DNA from: SIG440 sp045587485
GTDB lineage: Bacteria; Bacillota; Clostridia; Monoglobales; Monoglobaceae
Length of the DNA stretch: 28,725 bases
Direction: 5' to 3'
NCBI GenBank assembly: GCA_045587485.1
Contig: JAZNCI010000070.1
Location: 1 to 28,725, forward strand
Below the pieces are notes generated by a model. The model saw nothing but the letters and a program-made list of their open reading frames with translations, was not told the origin of the DNA and made no database searches. The position numbers and the translations under genes were made by a program. Below are positions 8,331 through 15,496 of this stretch, piece by piece. Position 1 is the stretch's first letter; every line of letters starts with the position of its first letter.

Positions 8331-8693
8331 TTAGTCTTCCTGAATCAAATCATCTATATCCACAGCGGGTGCATCTCTCCAGATGTGCTCCAGCTTGTAG
8401 AACTCCCTTGTTTCGCTCTGGAAAATATGAATCATAACATCGTCATAGTTAAGAAGAATCCATTCGCCACTGTCATAACCTTCCTTGTTCCACAGCTTTG
8501 CGCCTGCGTCACGCATCTTTTCTTCAACCTCGTCACAAATTGCCTGAACATTTTTGTTTGAGCCACCTGTCGCAATAACAAAATAGCCTGTCAGGGTCGT
8601 AAGCTCGCTGAGATTAAGAACAGTTATCTCCTTACCCTTTTTGCTGTCGATAGCTTTGACAGCCGTATTTACATAATTATTCTCACAACTCAT
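8331..8693 (-). CDS. rsfS: Ribosomal silencing factor RsfS
   Basis: 120 residues of the RsfS/DUF143 (Iojap) family. The protein binds uL14 on the 50S subunit and blocks subunit joining when nutrients are short. Family features seen are 'TAVKAIDSKKGKEITVLNLSELT', 'TGYFVIATGGSNKNVQAICDEVEEK', 'EGYDSGEWILLNYDDVMIHIF' and 'REFYKLEHIWRDAP'. The start is set at the ATG at 8693 with GGAG six bases upstream. In-frame GTG/ATG codons further upstream would add MGGKTMEIN, but these come from the repeat element. The family's N-terminus normally begins close to the 'AVKAIDSKK' helix, which agrees. The nadD-yqeK-LCP-rsfS order upstream is typical of Firmicutes. Confidence 0.95.
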   Translation of the reverse strand: MSCENNYVNTAVKAIDSKKGKEITVLNLSELTTLTGYFVIATGGSNKNVQAICDEVEEKMRDAGAKLWNKEGYDSGEWILLNYDDVMIHIFQSETREFYKLEHIWRDAPAVDIDDLIQED

Positions 8694-8868
8694 ATTAATC
8701 TCCATAGTCTTTCCGCCCACAAATGATTATATTTTAAATCCCCTGTCTCTTATCCGTGGGCGAGATAAGACGTAAAATGGAGATTACGCACATCGTCGTT
8801 TCGCACTTTGTGCGAAAATTTCGACGGTGCAATTTAAATATAGTGATTAACGTGATTTTTCACGTTAT
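8691..8868 (-). repeat. Structured repeat element, copy B (upstream of rsfS)
   Basis: Fills the gap between the LCP gene and rsfS and reads in the rsfS direction. Hairpin 1 is AACGTGA/TCACGTT (8849-8855 with 8860-8866). Hairpin 2 has GCAC/GTGC, CGTCG/CGACG and TTTCGCAC/GTGCGAAA. Hairpin 3 has TAATCTCCA/TGGAGATTA, GTCTT/AAGAC and CGCCCAC/GTGGGCG. Relative to copies A and C, both the base and middle of hairpin 3 change on both strands so that pairing is kept. The 3' end supplies the rsfS ribosome binding site (GGAG) and start codon. Confidence 0.85.
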
Positions 8869-8880
8869 ATCTCCTATCCT

Positions 8881-10116
8881 TTAAAATGAGAAATCTGTGC
8901 CCATTTTAATTGTAACATCAGCAGTTTTTTCTTCATCATCAAGGATATATTCCTCAATGGTTTCTGCAATTGGCACACCCTCGTAAACCTTCTGCACCTC
9001 AAGTGCCGCACGCTTTTGGTTGTGGTTAATCAACACCGAGGTATCGCTAATTCTGCCGGTTTTTTCGGTTGCTACCACCTTAAAGCCGTAATCTGTAAGA
9101 GTGTCCTTAACAGCAGTCAATATATCTGCATTTTCAGAATTAAGTCCCGTTGCATCTATAATTCTCACCTTAATAAAACGATTTTTAAACGAGCCTTTAT
9201 ACTCATCATCCAAAGCCACTCCCTTTTGGGGTGTAAAATGCTCTTTTATCAAAGTCTTTGTGGCATCCTTGTCACAAAAAAAATAAGAAACACCATTACC
9301 GTCATAGCCGCCCTCACCGGGAAGGGTGTGAATTTTGATTTTTTCCATACTGAATTTCGGGAGTCTGCCAATGTAATTCATCATTTCACTAACCGTAAAA
9401 TCTGTCTTTACATTGTCGCTGACAACACCAATAATTTTGGGAGCTTTGAGAATTGTGCTGCCACTCAACAGCTTGTCTGCCATCGCCTGATAAAAGCCTT
9501 TTTGTGCTGCTACACGGTCAATATCACCATTTGGATATCCCGAACCATCATCATTCTGGCGAAATCTCATAAACATCTCGGCACGTCTGCCGTCAAGAAG
9601 TTGAAGTCCGGGAAACAAGTCAATATTAAGGTTTTGAAACGGGTCGTGATAGTACATTCTTATGGGAACGTCAACCTCTACGCCTCCAATGGCATCTATT
9701 ATTTCACGAAACGCTCTAAAGCTCACAATCACCGACTTTTCAGGGCGAATTCCTATCAAGCTTTCGATTTCATCAAACAAGGTTTGCTCCTTTTCAGGAG
9801 TGCCATATGCTGAATTAATCTTTTTATCATATCGTTCGGTTTCAACCTTGGTATCACGGGGAATTTGCAAAACATTTATGGAGTTATCTGCCATATTGTA
9901 TCTACAAAACAATATCAGGTCTGTTCGGTAGCCGTCTTCATCAACTCCAGCAACAACAAAATCCTGAACCTTGTTGTCTGCTGCACCGCCCGAGCTGAAC
10001 CCGAACTTTATTGGTTGGCCGGTAATAATCGAAACAGCGCCCTGAAAACCTATATATATTAATGTAAGTAAAACAAGTATTGCAATAATCAATCTAAGTG
10101 GAGACTTTACCCTCAT
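8881..10116 (-). CDS. LytR-CpsA-Psr (LCP) family protein
   Basis: 411 residues. A single N-terminal membrane helix (about residues 8-32, 'LRLIIAILVLLTLIYIGFQGA') anchors an extracellular LCP domain. LCP enzymes transfer teichoic acids or other glycopolymers from undecaprenyl carriers to peptidoglycan. Family motifs include 'DFVVAGVDEDGYRTDLILFC', 'LQIPRDTKVE' with the conserved arginine, 'IDAIGGVEVDVP' and 'GRRAEMFMRFRQND'. The C-terminal part, about residues 310-400, looks like a LytR_C domain ('VRIIDATGLNSENADILTAVKDTL'). The start codon overlaps the end of yqeK by 23 bases, with GAGG ahead of it. Its stop codon is followed about 13 bases later by the repeat element before rsfS. Confidence 0.92.
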   Translation of the reverse strand: MRVKSPLRLIIAILVLLTLIYIGFQGAVSIITGQPIKFGFSSGGAADNKVQDFVVAGVDEDGYRTDLILFCRYNMADNSINVLQIPRDTKVETERYDKKINSAYGTPEKEQTLFDEIESLIGIRPEKSVIVSFRAFREIIDAIGGVEVDVPIRMYYHDPFQNLNIDLFPGLQLLDGRRAEMFMRFRQNDDGSGYPNGDIDRVAAQKGFYQAMADKLLSGSTILKAPKIIGVVSDNVKTDFTVSEMMNYIGRLPKFSMEKIKIHTLPGEGGYDGNGVSYFFCDKDATKTLIKEHFTPQKGVALDDEYKGSFKNRFIKVRIIDATGLNSENADILTAVKDTLTDYGFKVVATEKTGRISDTSVLINHNQKRAALEVQKVYEGVPIAETIEEYILDDEEKTADVTIKMGTDFSF

Positions 10117-10696
10117 TCTTCAGTTCCTCGTTTAATCTAAATAAAAAGTAATTTCTTGTATTTACAGTATCGGTATGCAGAACTCTGCCTCTGTCTATAA
10201 CAAACTTTATAACCATATCTGTCTGAAAAAGAACCGCTTTGTCAAGATTTTCGTTTGCAAGCTTACGGATTTTACAAGCCTCGGGGTACTTTCGTCCGGG
10301 CTCGGTAAAATCCGCAACGTAAATAATCTTTTCAAGCAACGACATTTCAGGGCGCCCCGTGGTGTGATAAGCAACAGCTGATAAAATTTCGGCATTATCA
10401 ACACCAAATTTGTCGCTTGCGATATATGCCGCCAGCTTACCGTGCAAAAGCTCAGGATTTTGCTCTTCTGTGTCGTCAGGCTTGTAGCCGTATTTTGCCA
10501 GAGCATCAAGCATCTGACCTTTGGGAATTTCCTTTGCGATATCGTGGATAATGCCCGCAAAATACGCAGCGTCGCTGTCTGCTCCCCATATGGATGCAAG
10601 GCGCTTTGCCTCCTCCGCAACATTTACGGTGTGGGCAAAACGCATCTCGCTTAAAACAGTTTTAGCATATTCTTTTATTATATCTGCTTTTTGCAT
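10094..10696 (-). CDS. yqeK: YqeK-type HD hydrolase, symmetrical diadenosine tetraphosphatase
   Basis: An HD-domain protein of 200 residues, of the family that splits Ap4A into two ADP. Metal-binding motifs are 'HTVNVAEEAKRLA' (H22), 'GIIHDIAKEIP' (H51-D52) and 'AVAYHTTGRPEMSLLEKIIYVADFTEPGR', the last being characteristic of YqeK. Start choice: the ATG at 10696 gives the usual N-terminus; a GTG 15 bases upstream is also in frame but directly abuts the only ribosome-binding-like sequence GAAGGG inside the nadD end. It follows nadD with an overlapping or near-overlapping junction and runs into the LCP gene, the standard Firmicutes arrangement. Confidence 0.93.
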   Translation of the reverse strand: MQKADIIKEYAKTVLSEMRFAHTVNVAEEAKRLASIWGADSDAAYFAGIIHDIAKEIPKGQMLDALAKYGYKPDDTEEQNPELLHGKLAAYIASDKFGVDNAEILSAVAYHTTGRPEMSLLEKIIYVADFTEPGRKYPEACKIRKLANENLDKAVLFQTDMVIKFVIDRGRVLHTDTVNTRNYFLFRLNEELKNEGKVST

Positions 10697-10701
10697 AAAT
10701 A

Positions 10702-11310
10702 CTAATTGCACCCTTCATAAATTCGATTTTTCTCAATATAATCAATTACACTGTCACATACCATATATTTAATACTTTTGCCCATATTTATACGGTTGCG
10801 TATGTCAGATGATGACATTTCTATAACATTCATCTGCACTTTGGTAATCTGTGCATCATATTTCTGCTTAAAAAAATCTATTGCCATATTAAGCTGATTT
10901 TCCTTTATTCCGCCCCGCATCGCTGCCACAATCTCGGCACGTCTGAAAATTTCACCGGGGCAAAACCAGCCTTCCATCTGGCAAAGTGAATCTGCGCCAA
11001 CGACGAAACAAAGCCGGTCATTGGGGTATTCCGCCTGAAGACGTTCAAGAGTCTTCGCTGTATAGCTTTTTCCTCCTGCGTCAACCTCCATATCCGAAAC
11101 TTCAAATTCAGGACAGCCTTCAACCGAAAGTCTCACCATATTGAGTCTGTGCTCTCCATCGGGAATAACCATATCCGGCTTGTGCGGCGGGTTGGCACAA
11201 GGCATAAAAATCATTCTGTCAATGCTTGCCTTTTCCATTGCCTCACGAGCAAGGAGCATATGACCTATGTGAGGAGGATTGAAGGTTCCTCCGAAAATTC
11301 CTATTCTCAA
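10702..11310 (-). CDS. nadD: Nicotinate-nucleotide adenylyltransferase
   Basis: Transfers AMP from ATP to nicotinate mononucleotide, producing deamido-NAD, the substrate of the NadE enzyme in the same cluster. 202 residues, normal for NadD. The nucleotidyltransferase signature 'GIFGGTFNPPHIGHMLLA' includes the (H/T)xGH motif (H14-x-x-H17). Other family motifs are 'RMIFMPCANPPHKPD', 'CFVVGADSL' and 'IEMSSSDIRNRI' (the ISSTxIR-like motif). The start is a TTG with a GGGGG-type ribosome binding site 8-9 bases upstream; no ATG gives a complete N-terminal motif. The gene is followed by yqeK. Confidence 0.95.
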   Translation of the reverse strand: MRIGIFGGTFNPPHIGHMLLAREAMEKASIDRMIFMPCANPPHKPDMVIPDGEHRLNMVRLSVEGCPEFEVSDMEVDAGGKSYTAKTLERLQAEYPNDRLCFVVGADSLCQMEGWFCPGEIFRRAEIVAAMRGGIKENQLNMAIDFFKQKYDAQITKVQMNVIEMSSSDIRNRINMGKSIKYMVCDSVIDYIEKNRIYEGCN

Positions 11311-11400
11311 AGTCTTTCCCCCTTAAGCCGTTGGGATTGAACCCCACAGGTCTTAAACCTGGTTGATTTTCACACTCTCAACCTTCTGTCATTAACAGAT
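11311..11400 (-). other. nadD leader with three short hairpins, one T-arm-like
   Basis: Reading toward nadD, three inverted repeats follow one another: GGTTGA/TCAACC with an 11-base loop, CAGGT/ACCTG with a 5-base loop, and TGGG/CCCA around GTTCAAT. The last two together resemble the anticodon and T arms of a tRNA with a TAA anticodon. There is no matching 5' half or acceptor stem, so this is not a tRNA gene. It may be a degenerate tRNA fragment or simply leader structure. No T-run makes it a poor terminator. Confidence 0.3.
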
Positions 11401-13467
11401 TTAATAAGTAAGGATTTCATCAACAACCTTGTTTACCTCTGTCCAGGCACTCTTGCCGTTTTTGATAAGATACATATCAAAGCTGCCGTCATCGCTATTG
11501 AGGTTTTTATAGAACAAAACATCATCACCCGATGTCACATCAAAACCAAAAACCTCTGACGCAAGCTCCTGAGTATTTCCTTTAAGATCCATTCTTTCAA
11601 GAGTACCATAAGCACCCTCAATATTATAATTTGAAATGTAGTATATATTATCTCCTGATTTCGATACTCCAAACATTTCAGGGGATACTTCTTCCTTAAG
11701 AAGCGACATTTCGCCGTTTTCAAGAAGATATACATCGCACACCTTGCGTGACGGGCTGTAATCCTTCAGAAAGATAAACTTGTCATCATCTGCACGGTAG
11801 CAGGCATAGACATCCTCAGAAATCTGCTGTTCTGAAACAACACGCCCTTTTTTATGTTCGCACAATTTCAAGGTTCCGCCGCCCTTAAACGCCTCAAACT
11901 CCGAGATATACAGAAGACGGCTGCCATCATAGCTTGCAGACATCTGTGGTTTGTTTGCAACCACATTGTAGTCAACAACCACATTTCCTGCAATTTTTAA
12001 CGGTTGCTTACCCCGTGTATATGCATAATAATCTGCCAGCTTGCCGGAATACACCTTGTCATAGATAACAGTCCTTTCATCCTTGGATGTCATAAGAATG
12101 TTACTTACACCGGATGCAATCTTTTCTTTCTTGCCTGAATTCACATCAACATTGTACAGATTATTTGTACCGTCGTCTGTCATGCCCAAAATATAAATAC
12201 TGTTTTTCTTCTTCTGGACAAATGGGTTTTTATTTGTTCTTTCGCCAAGACGGATTGAGCGGTTCTTTTTGTTGATTGCATAAATATCAAACGAGCCATC
12301 CTCAGTATCATAATCCTTTGCATAAAGATGCGAGCCGCCATCCTGGCTTGTGCCGAATAGCTTGCAAACATCTGTATCAAGCTTAACCTTTTCATCCTTG
12401 AGTTTTTTAAGGCTCTTTGCATAAAGATCGCCGCGCATTTCAACACGGTTTAGATTTTGCAGGAATATTGCATATTGTCCCTCACCTGCAAATTCGAATG
12501 TTCCGTGGTCGATATCTGTCGCAATTTTAAAAGGCTCGTCTATACCCTTTTCCCAGTAATATAAAACTCCCATATCACCATTTTTATCGGTGGTCTGCAA
12601 ATAGAGCAGCTTATCGCCATTTTGGGTCATAACAATAGAATTGTGTACTGCCTCCGCAATATGAGTTATCCTCTTGATTTTGCCATTTTCAATCTTGCAA
12701 AGTCTGCCGCTGTTTGTTTCGGGGTCATAGTCTTCAAAGAAGAATGTAACCTTGCCGTCTTTTGTAGATTTGACAATTCCTGCATTCTTTGCTGCACGTT
12801 CTGCTGATACCAACTCGCCGTTTTCGTCCAGCTTTCTGATATAGTTTTCGTTTATCAGATTTTCAGAGATAAGTAAGTTTTTACCCCTGTATACCATATA
12901 CATTGTGTTGTCTTTGGTGTATGTATAGGATGCAACCGTATCTTTTCCTCTAGCAAGTGCGCCTGCAACAGCAACAACAGCCCAGATAAGCACCACAAGG
13001 CACAAGGCAAACACACCAATGCCTGCAACCTTTTTGCCTGATGTCTTAATTGATTTGAAATCAAAACTTTTGAATTTAACGTGTTTTGCTTTCTTTGGTG
13101 CCTTTTCTGTCTTTCTGACCCTGGTAAATGTTTTTATGCTATCATCATTATCCTTTGTCGCTGTATTCTTAACAACAGAGGCTGACTCAGCAGAAACCTT
13201 TGCCTTTCTTCTGGCAGCACGGCGTGCCGCACGTTTCGCAGCGCGGCGTTCAGCTAAGAATTTTTCAACAGCATTCTTTTTTGACACCTTTTCGGTTTCC
13301 CTGATAGTGTCGTGAAGCTTTTTTACCTGTTCATCAGATGTGATGGTATATTTAAAGTCAAAATTTTTGAATTTTTCATCCTCTTTTGCACTTTGGGTAA
13401 GTGTTTTGCAGTAAGGGCACTTCTTTATACCTTCATAAATATCTGCTCCGCATTCCAAACATTTCAT
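11401..13467 (-). CDS. Zinc-ribbon, single-helix membrane protein with extracytoplasmic propeller-like domain
   Basis: 688 residues, family not recognised. The order of parts is clear. A zinc ribbon comes first with C3, C6, C17 and C20 ('CLECG' and 'CPYCK'). It is followed by a charged linker with a strongly basic Arg/Lys/Ala stretch at about residues 73-90, and one transmembrane helix at about 147-172. About 500 residues rich in beta strands then repeat short units such as 'LLYLQTTDKNGDMGVLYYWE' and 'RLLYISEFEAFKGGGTLKLC', resembling a TolB/WD-type propeller. The basic side before the helix predicts that the ribbon is cytoplasmic and the propeller outside. A GGAGG ribosome binding site and a promoter at 13563-13591 make it a separate transcription unit after trmD, at a place where rplS often lies in other Firmicutes. 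Confidence 0.75.
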   Translation of the reverse strand: MKCLECGADIYEGIKKCPYCKTLTQSAKEDEKFKNFDFKYTITSDEQVKKLHDTIRETEKVSKKNAVEKFLAERRAAKRAARRAARRKAKVSAESASVVKNTATKDNDDSIKTFTRVRKTEKAPKKAKHVKFKSFDFKSIKTSGKKVAGIGVFALCLVVLIWAVVAVAGALARGKDTVASYTYTKDNTMYMVYRGKNLLISENLINENYIRKLDENGELVSAERAAKNAGIVKSTKDGKVTFFFEDYDPETNSGRLCKIENGKIKRITHIAEAVHNSIVMTQNGDKLLYLQTTDKNGDMGVLYYWEKGIDEPFKIATDIDHGTFEFAGEGQYAIFLQNLNRVEMRGDLYAKSLKKLKDEKVKLDTDVCKLFGTSQDGGSHLYAKDYDTEDGSFDIYAINKKNRSIRLGERTNKNPFVQKKKNSIYILGMTDDGTNNLYNVDVNSGKKEKIASGVSNILMTSKDERTVIYDKVYSGKLADYYAYTRGKQPLKIAGNVVVDYNVVANKPQMSASYDGSRLLYISEFEAFKGGGTLKLCEHKKGRVVSEQQISEDVYACYRADDDKFIFLKDYSPSRKVCDVYLLENGEMSLLKEEVSPEMFGVSKSGDNIYYISNYNIEGAYGTLERMDLKGNTQELASEVFGFDVTSGDDVLFYKNLNSDDGSFDMYLIKNGKSAWTEVNKVVDEILTY

Positions 13468-13562
13468 CAGATTTTCCTCCGGTTTCTTTCTGTAATTTTT
13501 AATTTATAAAACGAATAAATCACATAGATGCCTTTAAATTTTTATGACTGATATACAGATTT

Positions 13563-13591
13563 ATTATATCATATTATATTACAAAAGACAA
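13563..13591 (-). promoter_or_regulatory. Predicted sigma-A promoter of the zinc-ribbon membrane protein gene
   Basis: On the minus strand, -35 TTGTCT (13586-13591) and -10 TATAAT (13563-13568) are 17 bp apart. It lies in a very AT-rich 155-bp gap between trmD and this gene, about 95 bases upstream of the start codon. Apart from this promoter and the ribosome binding site I see nothing else in the gap. Confidence 0.55.
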
Positions 13592-13622
13592 CAGTATATT
13601 ATCATTTTCAGCAAAAGAATAT

Positions 13623-14363
13623 CTATTCTTCCCTGAGTTTTTGTAATATTTTCACATCACTCTTATCAAGATTTGCCTTTGACAGCATTCCCCGGCGCTT
13701 TCGGTAGGTATTCTCAATTGCCGATTGCCGTTTCCACTCCTGTATCAGCTTGTGATTTCCGTTCATCAGAACTTCGGGCACACGCCTGCCATGCCATTCT
13801 GCCGGACGGGTATACTGTGGGTATTCCAGAAGTCCCGAAAAATGTGATTCGTCAGCAAAAGCCTCCTCACAAGCGAGGACTCCAGGAATCATCCGTGCTG
13901 TTGCATCAACCACCGCCATAGCGGCAATCTCACCGCCTGTCAGCACAAAATCACCCATCGAAATTTCTGTATCCACTATTTCGTCGAGTATTCTCTGGTC
14001 AACCCCCTCATAATGGCCACAAAGAATTACTATATGCTTTTTCTTTGCCAGTCTTTTCGCAGTTGACTGCCTGAAGGTTTTGCCCTGAGGTGACATATAA
14101 ATGGTCAGGGGCTTATAATCAAGCCCTTCACAAACACTCATATACGCAAGGTAGATAGGTTCTGCCTGCATAATCATTCCTTGACCGCCGCCATATGGGT
14201 AGTCATCAACTTGTCTGTGCTTGTTAAAAGCAAAATCCCGTATCTGCACACAGTTAATTTCCAAAATACCGTTTTCCACAGCCCTGCCGATTATAGAATT
14301 TTTCAAAACAGAATCGAACATTTCAGGAAACAACGTCAAAATATCAACTCGTAATTCAGCCAT
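13623..14363 (-). CDS. trmD: tRNA (guanine-N1)-methyltransferase TrmD
   Basis: Methylates G37 of tRNAs reading codons that start with C, using S-adenosylmethionine, and so prevents +1 frameshifting. 246 residues, the usual length. The trefoil-knot SPOUT features are present: 'DDYPYGGGQGMIMQAEPIY', 'VILCGHYEGVDQRILDE' and 'EISMGDFVLTGGEIAAM', followed by the C-terminal helical domain with 'RKRRGM'. The ATG overlaps the rimM stop codon (TGATG), so the two are translationally coupled. It is the last gene of the ylxM-ffh-rpsP-khpA-rimM-trmD run. rplS, often next in this operon, is absent. Confidence 0.97.
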   Translation of the reverse strand: MAELRVDILTLFPEMFDSVLKNSIIGRAVENGILEINCVQIRDFAFNKHRQVDDYPYGGGQGMIMQAEPIYLAYMSVCEGLDYKPLTIYMSPQGKTFRQSTAKRLAKKKHIVILCGHYEGVDQRILDEIVDTEISMGDFVLTGGEIAAMAVVDATARMIPGVLACEEAFADESHFSGLLEYPQYTRPAEWHGRRVPEVLMNGNHKLIQEWKRQSAIENTYRKRRGMLSKANLDKSDVKILQKLREE

Positions 14364-14860
14364 CAGTCAATCAATCCTTTTAAGGGCTTAATAACAATTT
14401 TCTTTTCATCAATATCAACAGACAGAACAACCTCGTCAATTACAGGAATCAACACCTGTTTGCCGCTACCATCCTCAACAACATATACATCGTTGCTGCC
14501 CGTCTTAATTATGTCGCAGATTTTGCCCAAATCCCTGCCTTCGTCTGTTATTACACCGCATTCCAAAAGGTCACAGATATAATACGTTCCATCAGGGAGT
14601 TCTCCCAGCTCCTCACGTGGAACAGTAAGAACCTTGTTTCGATATTTTTCGGCATCGTTAATATCATCTATACCACTCAGTTTCAGCAAAACCATATTTT
14701 TCTGCATTCTGGATTTTTCGATATCATACTCTTTGCCATCTATAATAACATACGCCAGCTCGTCAAAAATTTCGGGGTCATCGCACCAGGGTATCACCTT
14801 AAGGTCGCCCCGAAGACCATGGGTATTCACTATTTGTCCAATTTCAAGATTATTTTTCAT
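14363..14860 (-). CDS. rimM: Ribosome maturation factor RimM
   Basis: 165 residues, typical length. RimM binds the 30S head near uS19 and helps late 16S rRNA processing and 3' domain assembly. The N-terminal RimM domain begins 'LEIGQIVNTHGLRGDLKVIPWCDDPE'. The C-terminal PRC-barrel is seen from about residue 95 ('YYICDLLECGVITDEGRDLG') through 'EVVLSVDIDEKKIVIKP'. It is positioned between khpA and trmD, as in most Firmicutes. A gap of 72 bases containing a long hairpin separates it from khpA. Confidence 0.96.
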   Translation of the reverse strand: MKNNLEIGQIVNTHGLRGDLKVIPWCDDPEIFDELAYVIIDGKEYDIEKSRMQKNMVLLKLSGIDDINDAEKYRNKVLTVPREELGELPDGTYYICDLLECGVITDEGRDLGKICDIIKTGSNDVYVVEDGSGKQVLIPVIDEVVLSVDIDEKKIVIKPLKGLID

Positions 14861-14882
14861 ATAAAATTCCTCAATTAAAACT

Positions 14883-14928
14883 TAGCCTGACAGCAGCTAT
14901 CCAAATGTGCATAACTACTGTCAGGCTA
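14883..14928 (-). terminator. Long hairpin between khpA and rimM, possible attenuator
   Basis: A perfect 11-bp inverted repeat TAGCCTGACAG/CTGTCAGGCTA, continued inward by AG/CT and TAT/ATA pairs with two mismatches, surrounds a 10-base loop. On the minus strand it is followed by AGTTTTAAT, only a weak T-run. It begins 5 bases after the khpA stop codon and ends about 20 bases before the rimM start. It could act as a partial terminator, a processing or stability site, or be a relic of a small repeat. Confidence 0.55.
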
Positions 14929-14932
14929 CATG

Positions 14933-15160
14933 TTACACAATATCAACCGTAACTTTTTTATTTTCGTGACTTGCAGCCGCCTTCACAACGGTGCGGATAG
15001 CCTTGGCTATTCTGCCCTGCTTGCCGATAACCTTGCCCATATCACCCTCGGCAACGTGCAAGGTCAAAACAACCGAGTTCTCCTGAACATTTTCTTCAAT
15101 TGAAACTGCATCAGGCTCTGAAACCATTGATTTTGCAATAAATTCCAAAAGCTCTTTCAT
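14933..15160 (-). CDS. khpA: KH-domain RNA-binding protein KhpA
   Basis: 75 residues, a single KH domain with the RNA-binding GxxG loop in 'VIGKQGRIAKAIRTVVKA'. In Firmicutes KhpA pairs with KhpB/Jag, binds many RNAs and influences cell division and elongation. The start is placed at the ATG at 15160 because GGAGG lies 7 bases upstream and the product then has the normal family length; the frame extends 9 codons further without support. It sits between rpsP and rimM, the usual place of this gene. Confidence 0.95.
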   Translation of the reverse strand: MKELLEFIAKSMVSEPDAVSIEENVQENSVVLTLHVAEGDMGKVIGKQGRIAKAIRTVVKAAASHENKKVTVDIV

Positions 15161-15206
15161 TTCTTTTCCTCCAAAATCCGGGTTCAACTATTTACATATA
15201 GAAATG

Positions 15207-15449
15207 TTAAATGATTCCCTTTTCTTTAAGAAGACGCTTAACTGTATCTGTGGGCTGAGCACCGTTGCCAATCCACTTTGTAATCTTTTCAGCATCGAAA
15301 TCAACTGCTGCAGGCTTAGTCATAGGATTGTATGTTCCTACCTGTTCGATAAATCTGCCATCTCTGGGGTATCTTGAATCTGCTACTACTACTCTGTAGA
15401 AGGGAGCCTTCTTAGAACCCATTCTTCTTAAACGAATTTTTACTGCCAT
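15207..15449 (-). CDS. rpsP: 30S ribosomal protein bS16
   Basis: 80 residues. Recognisable throughout: 'VKIRLRRMGSKKAPFYRVVV', 'DSRYPRDGRFIEQVGTYNP' and 'WIGNGAQPTDTVKRLLK'. bS16 is an early-binding 30S assembly protein. A consensus GGAGG ribosome binding site lies 8 bases before the ATG. It follows ffh after a short AT-rich gap and precedes khpA. Confidence 0.98.
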   Translation of the reverse strand: MAVKIRLRRMGSKKAPFYRVVVADSRYPRDGRFIEQVGTYNPMTKPAAVDFDAEKITKWIGNGAQPTDTVKRLLKEKGII

Positions 15450-15496
15450 AATAAATTACCTCCAAATAAATATATAAATTTAATAATTTTCTTTAG

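Noticed and set aside
9016..9813. Plus-strand ORF of 265 codons antisense to the LCP gene
   Set aside because: Shadow of the LCP gene; no ribosome binding site or recognisable domain, while the minus-strand protein has clear LCP motifs.
11320..11395. A tRNA-Leu(TAA)-like gene on the minus strand upstream of nadD
   Set aside because: The anticodon-like loop and T-arm-like hairpin are present, but there is no D arm, no variable arm, no 5' acceptor strand matching AACGGCTT, and the T stem pairs poorly.
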